64,000 bases of DNA from positions 2,914,001-2,978,000 of the forward strand of contig NZ_CP035934.2 of NCBI RefSeq assembly GCF_003024525.3. The letters are read 5' to 3'. Within the stretch, counting starts at the first letter, position 1, and each line of letters starts with the position of its first letter. The position numbers and the translations under genes were made by a program. Below, one piece after another: positions 55,912 through 63,631 of the stretch. The stretch is from Acinetobacter cumulans (GTDB taxonomy: Bacteria; Pseudomonadota; Gammaproteobacteria; Pseudomonadales; Moraxellaceae). The notes below the pieces were generated by a model. It did not search any database, had not been told where the DNA came from, and worked only from the letters and a program-made list of their open reading frames with translations.

Positions 55912-56504
55912 TGCGTATCGATCAACAATTGGCAGAAAAGTGGATTAATCCAGGTTCTCGTGTGCTTGATTTGGGTTGTGGCGATGGCGAACTGCTCGCT
56001 CACATGAGTAAAAAACACAATATTCGTGCATACGGCCTCGAAATTGATCAAGAAAAGATTGCAATTGCCATCAGTCGCGGGTTAAATATCATCCAGCAGG
56101 ACTTAAATTTAGGTTTAAGTCGCTTTGCCGACCAATCATTTGACTATGTGGTTATGGCACAGGCTTTGCAGGCTGTAGATGCACCAGATGTTTTATTACG
56201 TGACATGGTGCGTGTGGGGAAACAAGCCATTATTACATTTCCTAACTTTGCGCATTGGAAGACACGTTCATTCCTTGCCTTAAAAGGAAAGATGCCTGTT
56301 TCAGAGGCTTTACCATATATGTGGTATAACACGCCTAATATTCATTTATGTACTTTCCGAGATTTTGAAGCACTGTGTGCAGAAAATAATATTCGGATTA
56401 TTAACCGACTTGCCGTAAATGGGGATCAACAAGACAGTTTACTCAGTAAACACCTCCCTAATCTGTTTGGTGAAGTCGCAATATATCGAGTGAGCGCTCT
56501 ATGA
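55911..56504 (+). CDS. metW: Methionine biosynthesis protein MetW
   Basis: 197 residues. Methyltransferase-like fold with the motif VLDLGCGDGELLAHM (about 19-33), followed by AYGLEIDQEKIAIAI and VVMAQALQAVDAPDVLL. MetW forms a functional unit with MetX in proteobacteria. It overlaps metX by one base and the following gene by four, so all three are coupled. Confidence 0.94.
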   Translation: MRIDQQLAEKWINPGSRVLDLGCGDGELLAHMSKKHNIRAYGLEIDQEKIAIAISRGLNIIQQDLNLGLSRFADQSFDYVVMAQALQAVDAPDVLLRDMVRVGKQAIITFPNFAHWKTRSFLALKGKMPVSEALPYMWYNTPNIHLCTFRDFEALCAENNIRIINRLAVNGDQQDSLLSKHLPNLFGEVAIYRVSAL

Positions 56505-57091
56505 AAAAATTATTACTAAGCACGACGCTACTGGTTGGACTTTTTAGTTTTCAAGCCCATGCAGACTATGTTGCTCCAGCCCCTTCTGTTGCGATGCAAG
56601 CTGCGCAGTATTCTGTTATGGATATTCATAGCTTAAGTAAAGCGGCTAAAGCAGGCCAAGCCGGTGCACAATTTTACTTAGCAACGAAATACCAAAATGG
56701 CAAAGACGTTGCAAAAGATGAGCGCCAAGCCTTTGCTTGGTATAAGGCTGCAGCAGATCAAGGGATTTCAGCAGCACAGCTGAATGTAGGCCGTATGCTT
56801 GCTGATGGTATTGGCACCAAAAAAGATGAAGTTCTTGCACGCCAATACTTTGAAAAAGCAGCCAGCCGTGGTGATAACCGCGCCAGCTTTAATTTAGCCG
56901 TTATGGAAGAGCAAAAGAAAAACTACATTGGTGCCTACCAGTGGTATGAGCTTTCTACACGTGATGGCATGCTGGACAATAAAGTCATTTCATTGTCTGA
57001 AGGTAAAAAAACTGCTTTGGCAGCCAACCTTTCACCAGAACAAATTCGTCAAGCACGTGACCGTGCAGACAAATGGATTCAAGCGCAGTAA
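56501..57091 (+). CDS. Exported Sel1-repeat (SLR) protein
   Basis: 196 residues. A cleavable signal peptide (MKKLLLSTTLLVGLFSFQAHA) is followed by about three Sel1-like helical repeats: GQAGAQFYLATKYQNGKDVA, GISAAQLNVGRMLADGIGTK and GDNRASFNLAVMEEQKKNY. Such TPR-like repeats mediate protein binding in the periplasm. Its start overlaps the metW stop (ATGA), so it is translated with the methionine genes; why is unclear. A terminator follows. Confidence 0.83.
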   Translation: MKKLLLSTTLLVGLFSFQAHADYVAPAPSVAMQAAQYSVMDIHSLSKAAKAGQAGAQFYLATKYQNGKDVAKDERQAFAWYKAAADQGISAAQLNVGRMLADGIGTKKDEVLARQYFEKAASRGDNRASFNLAVMEEQKKNYIGAYQWYELSTRDGMLDNKVISLSEGKKTALAANLSPEQIRQARDRADKWIQAQ

Positions 57092-57108
57092 TCACGCTCT
57101 TGAACTAC

Positions 57109-57134
57109 AAAAAGCGCCTTCGGGCGCTTTTTTT
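57109..57134 (+). terminator. Terminator after the Sel1-repeat gene
   Basis: Stem AAAAAGCGCC / GGCGCTTTTT with a stable TTCG tetraloop and T tract. Confidence 0.95.
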
Positions 57135-57166
57135 ATGTTGGAGATATCTAGAATCTATTCGATGTA

Positions 57167-57625
57167 TTAAGAGAGATCTTTACGCATTTGAATAAACCGT
57201 AAGCCACTAGCTTCAATGACCGATGAGACTGCATAAAAGCCAAATGCTTCATACACGGCCTGTGCGCCACAGCTAGAATTGACACTGATATGTTGATTGC
57301 CGAGTGCCAACATAGAAGCTTCTGCGTACTGCCACAGTTGCCGACCTATGCCCTGCCGAAGAAAAGACTGAGCTGTAAAAAAGTGGATCAAATGGCCTGA
57401 GGTTTTAAACGCAATTACAGCGCAAATGTGCTGAGCTTGCTCATAAACATAATAATGTACAGCACCATCTTGAAGTAGTGCCTCAATCGCAGGCTTTTCA
57501 AGTTTTTGTGCGCCTTGTTCATCAAGTGCAAACTGCGGAATATAAGGTGCGATGAGCATTGCAATTTGTGTTGCATCCTCCTGCACAGCGCCACGAATAT
57601 TTTTTAAATTTTTTTCTGTATTCAT
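57167..57625 (-). CDS. GNAT-family N-acetyltransferase
   Basis: 152 residues. The acetyl-CoA-binding motif is FFTAQSFLRQGIGRQLWQYA (R/Q-x-x-G-x-G/A near 95), preceded by beta strands ICAVIAFKTSGHLIH and followed by ISVNSSCGAQAVYEAFGF. The N-terminus (IRGAVQEDATQIAMLIAPYI) resembles the N-acetylglutamate synthase-like branch. Acceptor unknown. Divergent from rdgB. Confidence 0.82.
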   Translation of the reverse strand: MNTEKNLKNIRGAVQEDATQIAMLIAPYIPQFALDEQGAQKLEKPAIEALLQDGAVHYYVYEQAQHICAVIAFKTSGHLIHFFTAQSFLRQGIGRQLWQYAEASMLALGNQHISVNSSCGAQAVYEAFGFYAVSSVIEASGLRFIQMRKDLS

Positions 57626-57768
57626 TGTTATTGCTCTTTTCTTTCACCTGCTCTGCGGACTGACTGTCTGAATGCACACCTCTAACTCATCATGCAGATT
57701 CAATACCTGAAAACATCGTAAATACGCTAAAATAAGCGATTATTTTTTTTCAATATGAGCACAATACA

Positions 57769-58392
57769 ATGTCTGCTACCGATTGGCTATCTCAAGGCAC
57801 ACTGGTTCTTGCAAGCAATAACAAAGGTAAAATTGCAGAATTTGAAAAAATGTTTGCAGAGCTTAATCTCCCGGTCGAAGTGGTTGCCCAAGGCAAACTG
57901 AATATTGAAGATGCAATTGAAGATGGTTTAAGTTTTGTGGAAAATGCCATTATTAAAGCCCGTCATGCATCGCGTATTTCAGGTAAGCCTGCGATTGCAG
58001 ATGACTCGGGAATTTGCGTACCTGTACTTGGTGGTGCACCGGGTATTTACTCGGCACGTTATGCAGGTGAGCATGGTAATGATGCAGCCAACAATGCAAA
58101 ACTTTTGGCTGATTTAAAACCATTGCGTAAAAATGGTGAAACCATTGAAGGCATGTTTGTTTGTGTATTGGCTTTGGTACAACATGCAGAAGATCCATTG
58201 CCGCAAATTTTCCAAGGCATTTGGACAGGTGAGATTTTAGAACAAGCCCAAGGCGAAAATGGCTTTGGCTATGACCCTTTATTTTGGCTACCTGAATTAA
58301 ATGTTGCGAGTGCTGAGCTGAGTAAAGAAGAAAAAAATAAAATCAGTCACCGCGGTCAAGCGATGAAACTGTTTAAAAACAGCTTGAAATAA
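57769..58392 (+). CDS. rdgB: XTP/dITP pyrophosphatase (RdgB/HAM1)
   Basis: 207 residues. It removes non-canonical purine nucleoside triphosphates such as dITP and XTP. Motifs: LVLASNNKGKIAEFEKMF at the N-terminus (SxNxxK), AIADDSGICVPVLGGAPGIY with the metal-binding DDSG near 75, NGFGYDPLFWLPE near 165 and KNKISHRGQAMKLF near the end. Followed by overlapping alternative hairpins at 58399-58440. Confidence 0.95.
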   Translation: MSATDWLSQGTLVLASNNKGKIAEFEKMFAELNLPVEVVAQGKLNIEDAIEDGLSFVENAIIKARHASRISGKPAIADDSGICVPVLGGAPGIYSARYAGEHGNDAANNAKLLADLKPLRKNGETIEGMFVCVLALVQHAEDPLPQIFQGIWTGEILEQAQGENGFGYDPLFWLPELNVASAELSKEEKNKISHRGQAMKLFKNSLK

Positions 58393-58398
58393 ATACAC

Positions 58399-58440
58399 TA
58401 GGAGATAGTCTATCGTTAAAGGTTATCTCCTAACCTTTTT
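58399..58440 (+). terminator. Overlapping alternative hairpins after rdgB (terminator with possible antiterminator)
   Basis: TAGGAGATA (58399) can pair with TATCTCCTA (58424), or AAAGGTTA (58418) with TAACCTTT (58431), the latter followed by T residues. The two stems share bases and exclude each other. Confidence 0.55.
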
Positions 58441-58484
58441 AATTTAACTACTTCAATAATAATCAATCATAAAAAGAGAACTAT

Positions 58485-58784
58485 ATGGCCCTGCATCCGA
58501 TCCATGGTACTTGCCCGTATTGTCAGCATCCATTTAATGAAACACCCTCTAGATCATTTTTAGGTTTCCAAAAAATCAGTTGCCCCGCATGCAATGAGAA
58601 TCTGACTTATCCTTTAAGCTCTGGCTTTCGCACCACCTATCGGGTTTTGGTAATTGTCATGATCCTCATACTTCTGGTCAATCTATTGCAAGGCAGAATT
58701 GGCTTTCCAGGCATTATTGGTATCGCCATGTGTTATGCCCTATTCCGTGATTGGAAGCTCCGCAAAGAACTCAACTTTGATTGA
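58485..58784 (+). CDS. Small membrane protein with an N-terminal zinc ribbon (99 aa)
   Basis: Four Cys in two knuckles, CPYCQH (residues 10-13) and CPACNE (about 33-36), suggest a zinc ribbon. Two hydrophobic segments follow (about 52-67 and 71-84), ending with a basic tail RDWKLRKEL. The layout resembles DUF983-like or other small ribbon-membrane proteins, but I cannot name the family. AGAG lies before the ATG. Confidence 0.7.
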   Translation: MALHPIHGTCPYCQHPFNETPSRSFLGFQKISCPACNENLTYPLSSGFRTTYRVLVIVMILILLVNLLQGRIGFPGIIGIAMCYALFRDWKLRKELNFD

Positions 58785-58832
58785 ATGCACTGAGTGACGA
58801 TCGCAGCAGTCATTTTTACTTGCGCTAAGCCA

Positions 58833-59711
58833 TTAAAATTGCATAAAGCAATGCAGTAAAAAGCCGTAGATTGAAATCACTACGGCGCTGACGATCGTGC
58901 CCGATGCAATATATTTTGCGGAATGCCCCGTCCCCTGATAATGCGTTTCTAAAGCCACAATATTGGCTGCGGGAGGCAAGCAGAAAAACATAAAAATAAC
59001 AGCATAAATAAACAGCTGATGTGGAATCGGCAAAAGAACATAGGCCCCGATACAAATCAGTACAGCCAACACCATACGTGCCAGTATGACCATCAGGCTC
59101 TGCTGTAAATCATGCCAACCAATGCGAACTTTACTCAGCCACATGCCCAGTACACACATGCCTGCAAAGGTCACCAATATTTTGTTGAGTTGATATGCCC
59201 ACTGCACAATCGGGTGTTGCTCGTATGCACTCAAATCCCACACTGACAATATTGCAGCAATACTTAACGCGATCACTGGAGGTGAAAGAAGCACATTTTT
59301 GCATATAAATCGAAGGTCTTGTTTGCCTGTACTCACCGCCATGACGGCGCAAATATTACCAAACAGTGAGCCACCGATATAAAGTGCAACGATGGTACTG
59401 CTGGCATTCGGACCAAATACAGCTAAAGCAAAAGGAAAGCCTAACCATGCGCCATTTAAATAACTAAAACACAGCGCACGCAATTTATCTTGTTGAACGG
59501 CATAAAAAATAGCAAAGAACAATACTGAACTGACAAAGCTTAAGCCAATCAGCCACAAACTGCCCGGCTTATAAAACACCATGTTGTACACAATGAGCGC
59601 TGGAATGAGTAATTTGGCCAGCGATGCCGCCAACAATGCGCGAATACTTTGCAGTCGGCTTACGCCCCAATATCCCACTAAAAATGAGAGTAGTGGCAGT
59701 ATAAGCACCAT
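58833..59711 (-). CDS. AEC-family (auxin efflux carrier-like) transporter
   Basis: 292 residues with about nine or ten hydrophobic helices. Features of the AEC family (PF03547 type): N-terminal LPLLSFLVGYWGVSRLQ, mid-protein YLNGAWLGFPFALAVFGPNA and a C-terminal PPAANIVALETHYQGTGHSA containing the conserved PxA/N-rich helix. Bacterial members export or take up carboxylates such as malate or malonate. Substrate unknown. Divergent from tatA. Confidence 0.85.
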   Translation of the reverse strand: MVLILPLLSFLVGYWGVSRLQSIRALLAASLAKLLIPALIVYNMVFYKPGSLWLIGLSFVSSVLFFAIFYAVQQDKLRALCFSYLNGAWLGFPFALAVFGPNASSTIVALYIGGSLFGNICAVMAVSTGKQDLRFICKNVLLSPPVIALSIAAILSVWDLSAYEQHPIVQWAYQLNKILVTFAGMCVLGMWLSKVRIGWHDLQQSLMVILARMVLAVLICIGAYVLLPIPHQLFIYAVIFMFFCLPPAANIVALETHYQGTGHSAKYIASGTIVSAVVISIYGFLLHCFMQF

Positions 59712-59832
59712 AGATTAAGTCATCTAAAAGATATCAAGAGTCGCTATGCTAGCACAAATCCTCTTGGTCCTCCCCTTACCAACCCCATGTTGCTCAATGG
59801 CAGTTAAGCTGTTTCTTTGAACTGAAACCCAA

Positions 59833-59866
59833 CTGTCACATCCTTGTCATGCAGAACTGTTGCAAT
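59833..59866 (+). promoter_or_regulatory. Pho box and -10 element upstream of tatABC
   Basis: CTGTCAC-ATCC-TTGTCAT (59833-59850) is a 7-4-7 PhoB-type direct repeat. Exactly 10 bp later comes TGCAAT (59861-59866). A weaker third repeat, CTGAAAC, stands one period upstream at 59822. The tatA ATG is 28 bp after the -10. Confidence 0.62.
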
Positions 59867-59893
59867 GTTTAAAAATTAAACGAGGAAGACAAA

Positions 59894-60112
59894 ATGGCTG
59901 GATTATCAATTTGGCATGTACTGATATTTGCAATCGTGGTGATTTTATTATTTGGTACATCTAAGCTTAAAAACCTAGGGAAAGACGTCGGTGGCGCAGT
60001 CAAAGACTTCAAAAAATCCGTACGCGATGATGAAGCTGAGCAAGCTAAACTACAAGAACCACGTACCATCGATGCCCAAGTCAAAACCCCTGAAAGTTCT
60101 GTAAAAAGCTAA
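59894..60112 (+). CDS. tatA: Twin-arginine translocase subunit TatA
   Basis: 72 residues. One N-terminal transmembrane helix ([17 protein letters not shown]), the hinge FGTSKL, an amphipathic helix [18 protein letters not shown] and a charged tail. TatA oligomers form the pathway for folded proteins. GAGGAAG lies a few bases before the ATG. First gene of tatABC, 12 bp before tatB. Confidence 0.95.
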   Translation: MAGLSIWHVLIFAIVVILLFGTSKLKNLGKDVGGAVKDFKKSVRDDEAEQAKLQEPRTIDAQVKTPESSVKS

Positions 60113-60124
60113 GAGAAACACATC

Positions 60125-60562
60125 ATGCTCAATATTGGATTTACTGAGCTGCTGTGCTTTGCCATTATTGCGCTTTTGGTTTTAGGCCCAGAAAAGCTCC
60201 CAGAAGGCGCGCGTTTTGCCGCCAAATGGTATGGCAAAATAAAGCGCTTTATTAGCAGTGTGCAAAATGAGATTGATCAAGAATTAAAACTGTCTGAGTT
60301 TCGCGCCGAAGTGCAAAAAGAAATCGAACGCATGACTGAACTCGAAAAACGCATGCAACAACAAATTGATGCATTGCGTCAGACTGGAACCGTAGCATCA
60401 GCTCAACAGATCAACTCACCCATACCATCTACGCCTTATTATCCACTCAACACACAAATTCCGAGTCCTTATGCACGCCTGCATCTACAACAGCATTTTA
60501 AGGCTTTGGTGCACATGCTCGAGACTCAAACCTCTGCCATTGAATTGAAGATTGCTGTATGA
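60125..60562 (+). CDS. tatB: Twin-arginine translocase subunit TatB
   Basis: 145 residues. N-terminal MLNIGFTELLCFAIIALLVL helix with the TatB Glu, then GPEKLPEGARFAAKWYGKIK and a long charged amphipathic helix (QNEIDQELKLSEFRAEVQKE). TatB with TatC binds twin-arginine signal peptides. Overlaps tatC by four bases. Confidence 0.94.
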   Translation: MLNIGFTELLCFAIIALLVLGPEKLPEGARFAAKWYGKIKRFISSVQNEIDQELKLSEFRAEVQKEIERMTELEKRMQQQIDALRQTGTVASAQQINSPIPSTPYYPLNTQIPSPYARLHLQQHFKALVHMLETQTSAIELKIAV

Positions 60563-61329
60563 ATGAACTGCCCGCGCCCTTAGTGAAAACTGAACACGAA
60601 CAGCTGGATCAAATGCCAGTCATGCAGCATTTAATTATTCTGCGTAAATATCTCTTTAAAATAGTGGCCGTTACTTTATTGCTATTTTTTTGTTTATTGC
60701 CCTTTCGTAATTTCACTTATCAACTGATGTCTGAGCCTTTGCGCCAACAACTTCCTGCATCATCCACCATGATTGCAACCGATGTGACCGCAACATTTAT
60801 GGCACCATTTAAGTTAAATTTATTTGTGGCACTCATGCTGGCCATGCCCTTTATTATTTATCAACTATGGGCTTTTGTACGCCCAGCCTTATATGAAAAA
60901 GAACGACATTTGGCTATGCCCTTATTAATTGGCAGTATTGCTTTATTTTATGTGGGTATTGCGTTTGCCTACTTCATTACCCTACCCGCAATTTTGCATT
61001 TTTTTATTAGTGTTTCACCCGAATCCGTCGCGCCCATGACCGACATTAATAGCTATTTAAGCTTCTGTTTAAAGCTATTTTTAGTGTTTGGGCTCACCTT
61101 TGAAATTCCCATTATTACTTTGGTCTTGATTTTAATTGGCGTGGTCAGCACCCAAAGTTTAGTGGAAAAACGACGCTTTATTGTGGTGGGATGTTTCTTT
61201 GTGGCGATGTTTGCCACACCACCCGATGCACTCTCCATGGTGATGCTGGCCGTGCCGATGTGGATGCTTTTTGAGCTAGGACTGTTACTGGGTAAATTTC
61301 TCGAAAAACCGCAAAGCACAGACACATAG
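60559..61329 (+). CDS. tatC: Twin-arginine translocase subunit TatC
   Basis: 256 residues with six transmembrane helices. Family segments: MQHLIILRKYLFKIVAV (the conserved Glu of E. coli HLxELR is replaced by Ile here), MAPFKLNLFVALMLAMPFII, YQLWAFVRPALYEKERH, VFGLTFEIPIITLVLI and MFATPPDALSMVMLAVPMW. It is the signal-peptide receptor of the Tat system. A terminator follows, then a Tat-type phosphatase gene. Confidence 0.95.
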   Translation: MNELPAPLVKTEHEQLDQMPVMQHLIILRKYLFKIVAVTLLLFFCLLPFRNFTYQLMSEPLRQQLPASSTMIATDVTATFMAPFKLNLFVALMLAMPFIIYQLWAFVRPALYEKERHLAMPLLIGSIALFYVGIAFAYFITLPAILHFFISVSPESVAPMTDINSYLSFCLKLFLVFGLTFEIPIITLVLILIGVVSTQSLVEKRRFIVVGCFFVAMFATPPDALSMVMLAVPMWMLFELGLLLGKFLEKPQSTDT

Positions 61330-61371
61330 TCCGTGTGCATACACACTTCAATATTCAATTGACCTTGGCTG

Positions 61372-61403
61372 AATGCGCCCTTTGTAGAAAGGGCGCATTT
61401 TTT
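61372..61403 (+). terminator. Terminator after tatC
   Basis: Perfect 12-bp stem AATGCGCCCTTT / AAAGGGCGCATT with a GTAG loop and T tract. Confidence 0.95.
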
Positions 61404-61425
61404 ATCTTTTCGTTTTATCTTTAAA

Positions 61426-61470
61426 CTGTCTTCATTCGGTCAAAAAACTGTCATTTCCTCTTCCTACAAT
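61426..61470 (+). promoter_or_regulatory. Triple Pho-box repeat and -10 element upstream of phoX
   Basis: CTGTCTT (61426), CGGTCAA (61437) and CTGTCAT (61448) follow each other with an exact 11-bp period. TACAAT (61465-61470) lies 10 bp after the last repeat, the same spacing as at the other two Pho sites in this window. Confidence 0.8.
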
Positions 61471-61526
61471 CATAAGCGATTTATAGACCGACTTTTATTT
61501 AAAAAAACATCGCTTACGGACGTACT

Positions 61527-63554
61527 ATGACAGCCAATACTCAACAGCCAAGCCGCCGTGATTTATTAAAATGGTTTGCAGGGATTCCTTTTTTGCCTTT
61601 AGGCGCAATGAGCACAGCAGCAGCCTTATCAGGTTGTAATAGCAGTGATGACAGCACAGTAGTTACACCACCTGTTAAACCTGTGAATTTTAAAAATGCG
61701 ACATTTACAGCCATGGCAGCACCTATCACTGTGGCTGAAATGGCCAAAACAGCGGTCAGCTCAAAACTTAAAATTACTTGGGATGATACAACCAGTACAG
61801 AATATCAACTGGGTTATAAGAGCTTCTTTGAAACGGGTTCAAAAGTACCTAAATGGGGCGGTGGCGAAATTGTCGCTGGTGGCTATTTTAATGCCCAAGG
61901 CCAACCGATTATGGATACTTCATCCTCTACACAAGCAGCACGTCAATTTTTCTCTGACTGCCCAGATGGTTCATCACTGTTAAAATTAGACAATGCCAAA
62001 GTCGATGGCGTGACCAATCCTGTATTTCATGTGGTGCAATTTGAATATGCCACCATGAACCAAGCTGGAACAAGTGAATACGGCAATTTACCTTCACCGA
62101 TTGCGATTTTAACCCTAGACCAAGACCAAAAAACTGGGCATCTCGAGCTGAAGAAATACTTCAACGTAGACACAGCACCTGTTCATGGTTTATGGATTAC
62201 CTGTGGTGCCAGCCTTTCACCTTGGAATACGCATTTATCAAGCGAAGAATATGAACCCGATGCCTTTAACCAAGGTATTGGTGGCCCAAGCCCGACTGGT
62301 TTAGGCAAAAACTTCTTTGGCGATGCGAATGCTGCCAAGCCTTATAACTATGGTCATCTACCAGAAGTAATTGTTAACCCAGACGGCAGTGGCAAAATTA
62401 TCAAACACTATTGTATGGGCCGTATTTCACATGAGCTTGTCCATGTTATGCCTGACAATAAAACCGTGATTATGGGCGACGACTACACCAACGGCGGTTT
62501 GTTCATGTTTGTGGCTGATAAAGAAAAGGACCTAAATTCAGGCACTTTATACGTCGCAAAATTTACCAGCTTGCTCAGCAATACCACAACAGGTCAAATC
62601 AAATGGATTGAACTGGGTAAAGCAAGCAGTAAAGAAATTGAAGATATGGTGAATGTACAAAACATTCAACCAAGCGACATTATGGAAAGCTATCTTGATA
62701 CCGACACCAACAAACCTGCGGATCTGAGTGGCTTTACCTCGATTATTTTAGCCAAGAAAAAACTTTGGGTAAAAGTAAAACCGGGCATGGAAAAAGCAGC
62801 AGCCTTTTTAGAAACGCATCGTTATGCTGCACTTAAAGGTGCAAGTATGGCCTTTACCAAAATGGAAGGCACCACAGTGAACATTAAAGACAAAGTGGCG
62901 TATTCTGCGTTGGCCAATATTGTGGATTCGATGGTTGAAGGTACAGCAAGCTATAGCGCTGCCCACAATGTAAAATTCACAAAAATTCAAGCAGGCGGTA
63001 TTTTAGCACACGATCTGAGTGGCGGTCAGTCGACGACCACTGGCATGCCAATTAACAGTGAATGGGTACCTTACCAATCTAAGCTACTATTGGCAGGTGA
63101 AGACATCGCGCTAGATAGCATGGGCAACACTGCACATCCTGACAAAATTGCCAGCCCAGACAATCTTAAATTCTCTGAGCAACTCCGTACCCTGTTTATT
63201 GGTGAAGATAGTGGCAACCACATCAACAACTATCTTTGGGCGTACAATGTAGAATCACAAAAGCTTGATCGTATCCTATCAACGCCTGCAGGTGCAGAAT
63301 CAACTGGCTTACATGCAGTAGATTCGATCAACGGTTGGACTTATATTATGAGCAACTTCCAACATCCGGGTGATGAATGGAACCGCTTCTACAAAGTTGA
63401 TGCTTCGGGTGTACGTACAGGTTTAAGCTTAAGCATGCAAAATGAATTGAATGTAGCCATTGATAAAAGCTACAACCAGAAGTTCAGTGCATCGGTAGGC
63501 TATATCACTGCAGATGTATTACCTTCTACTACTAAACCCACAGCAACAAAATAA
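61527..63554 (+). CDS. phoX: PhoX-family alkaline phosphatase (DUF839), Tat substrate and probable lipoprotein
   Basis: 675 residues. The N-terminus has a twin-arginine motif SRRDLLKWFAG followed by a hydrophobic stretch ending in the lipobox ALSGC at about residues 33-37, then a Ser/Asp/Pro linker. The mature region carries PhoX/DUF839 features: HGLWITCGASLSPWNTHLSS, EEYEPDAFN, LPEVIVNPDG, GRISHELVHVMPDNKTVIMG with DDYTNGG, and GGILAHDLSG. PhoX enzymes use calcium and iron and release phosphate from organic esters outside the inner membrane. It lies right after tatABC with its own Pho-type promoter. Confidence 0.88.
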   Translation: MTANTQQPSRRDLLKWFAGIPFLPLGAMSTAAALSGCNSSDDSTVVTPPVKPVNFKNATFTAMAAPITVAEMAKTAVSSKLKITWDDTTSTEYQLGYKSFFETGSKVPKWGGGEIVAGGYFNAQGQPIMDTSSSTQAARQFFSDCPDGSSLLKLDNAKVDGVTNPVFHVVQFEYATMNQAGTSEYGNLPSPIAILTLDQDQKTGHLELKKYFNVDTAPVHGLWITCGASLSPWNTHLSSEEYEPDAFNQGIGGPSPTGLGKNFFGDANAAKPYNYGHLPEVIVNPDGSGKIIKHYCMGRISHELVHVMPDNKTVIMGDDYTNGGLFMFVADKEKDLNSGTLYVAKFTSLLSNTTTGQIKWIELGKASSKEIEDMVNVQNIQPSDIMESYLDTDTNKPADLSGFTSIILAKKKLWVKVKPGMEKAAAFLETHRYAALKGASMAFTKMEGTTVNIKDKVAYSALANIVDSMVEGTASYSAAHNVKFTKIQAGGILAHDLSGGQSTTTGMPINSEWVPYQSKLLLAGEDIALDSMGNTAHPDKIASPDNLKFSEQLRTLFIGEDSGNHINNYLWAYNVESQKLDRILSTPAGAESTGLHAVDSINGWTYIMSNFQHPGDEWNRFYKVDASGVRTGLSLSMQNELNVAIDKSYNQKFSASVGYITADVLPSTTKPTATK

Positions 63555-63568
63555 GATCATGCGATAAT

Positions 63569-63597
63569 AAAAATGCCAGCACATTGCTGGCATTTTT
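63569..63597. terminator. Bidirectional terminator after phoX
   Basis: Perfect 12-bp stem AAAAATGCCAGC / GCTGGCATTTTT with an ACATT loop, between converging genes. Confidence 0.93.
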
Positions 63598-63631
63598 ATT
63601 GGGCTGATTTAGATCATATTTATAGGGTGGC

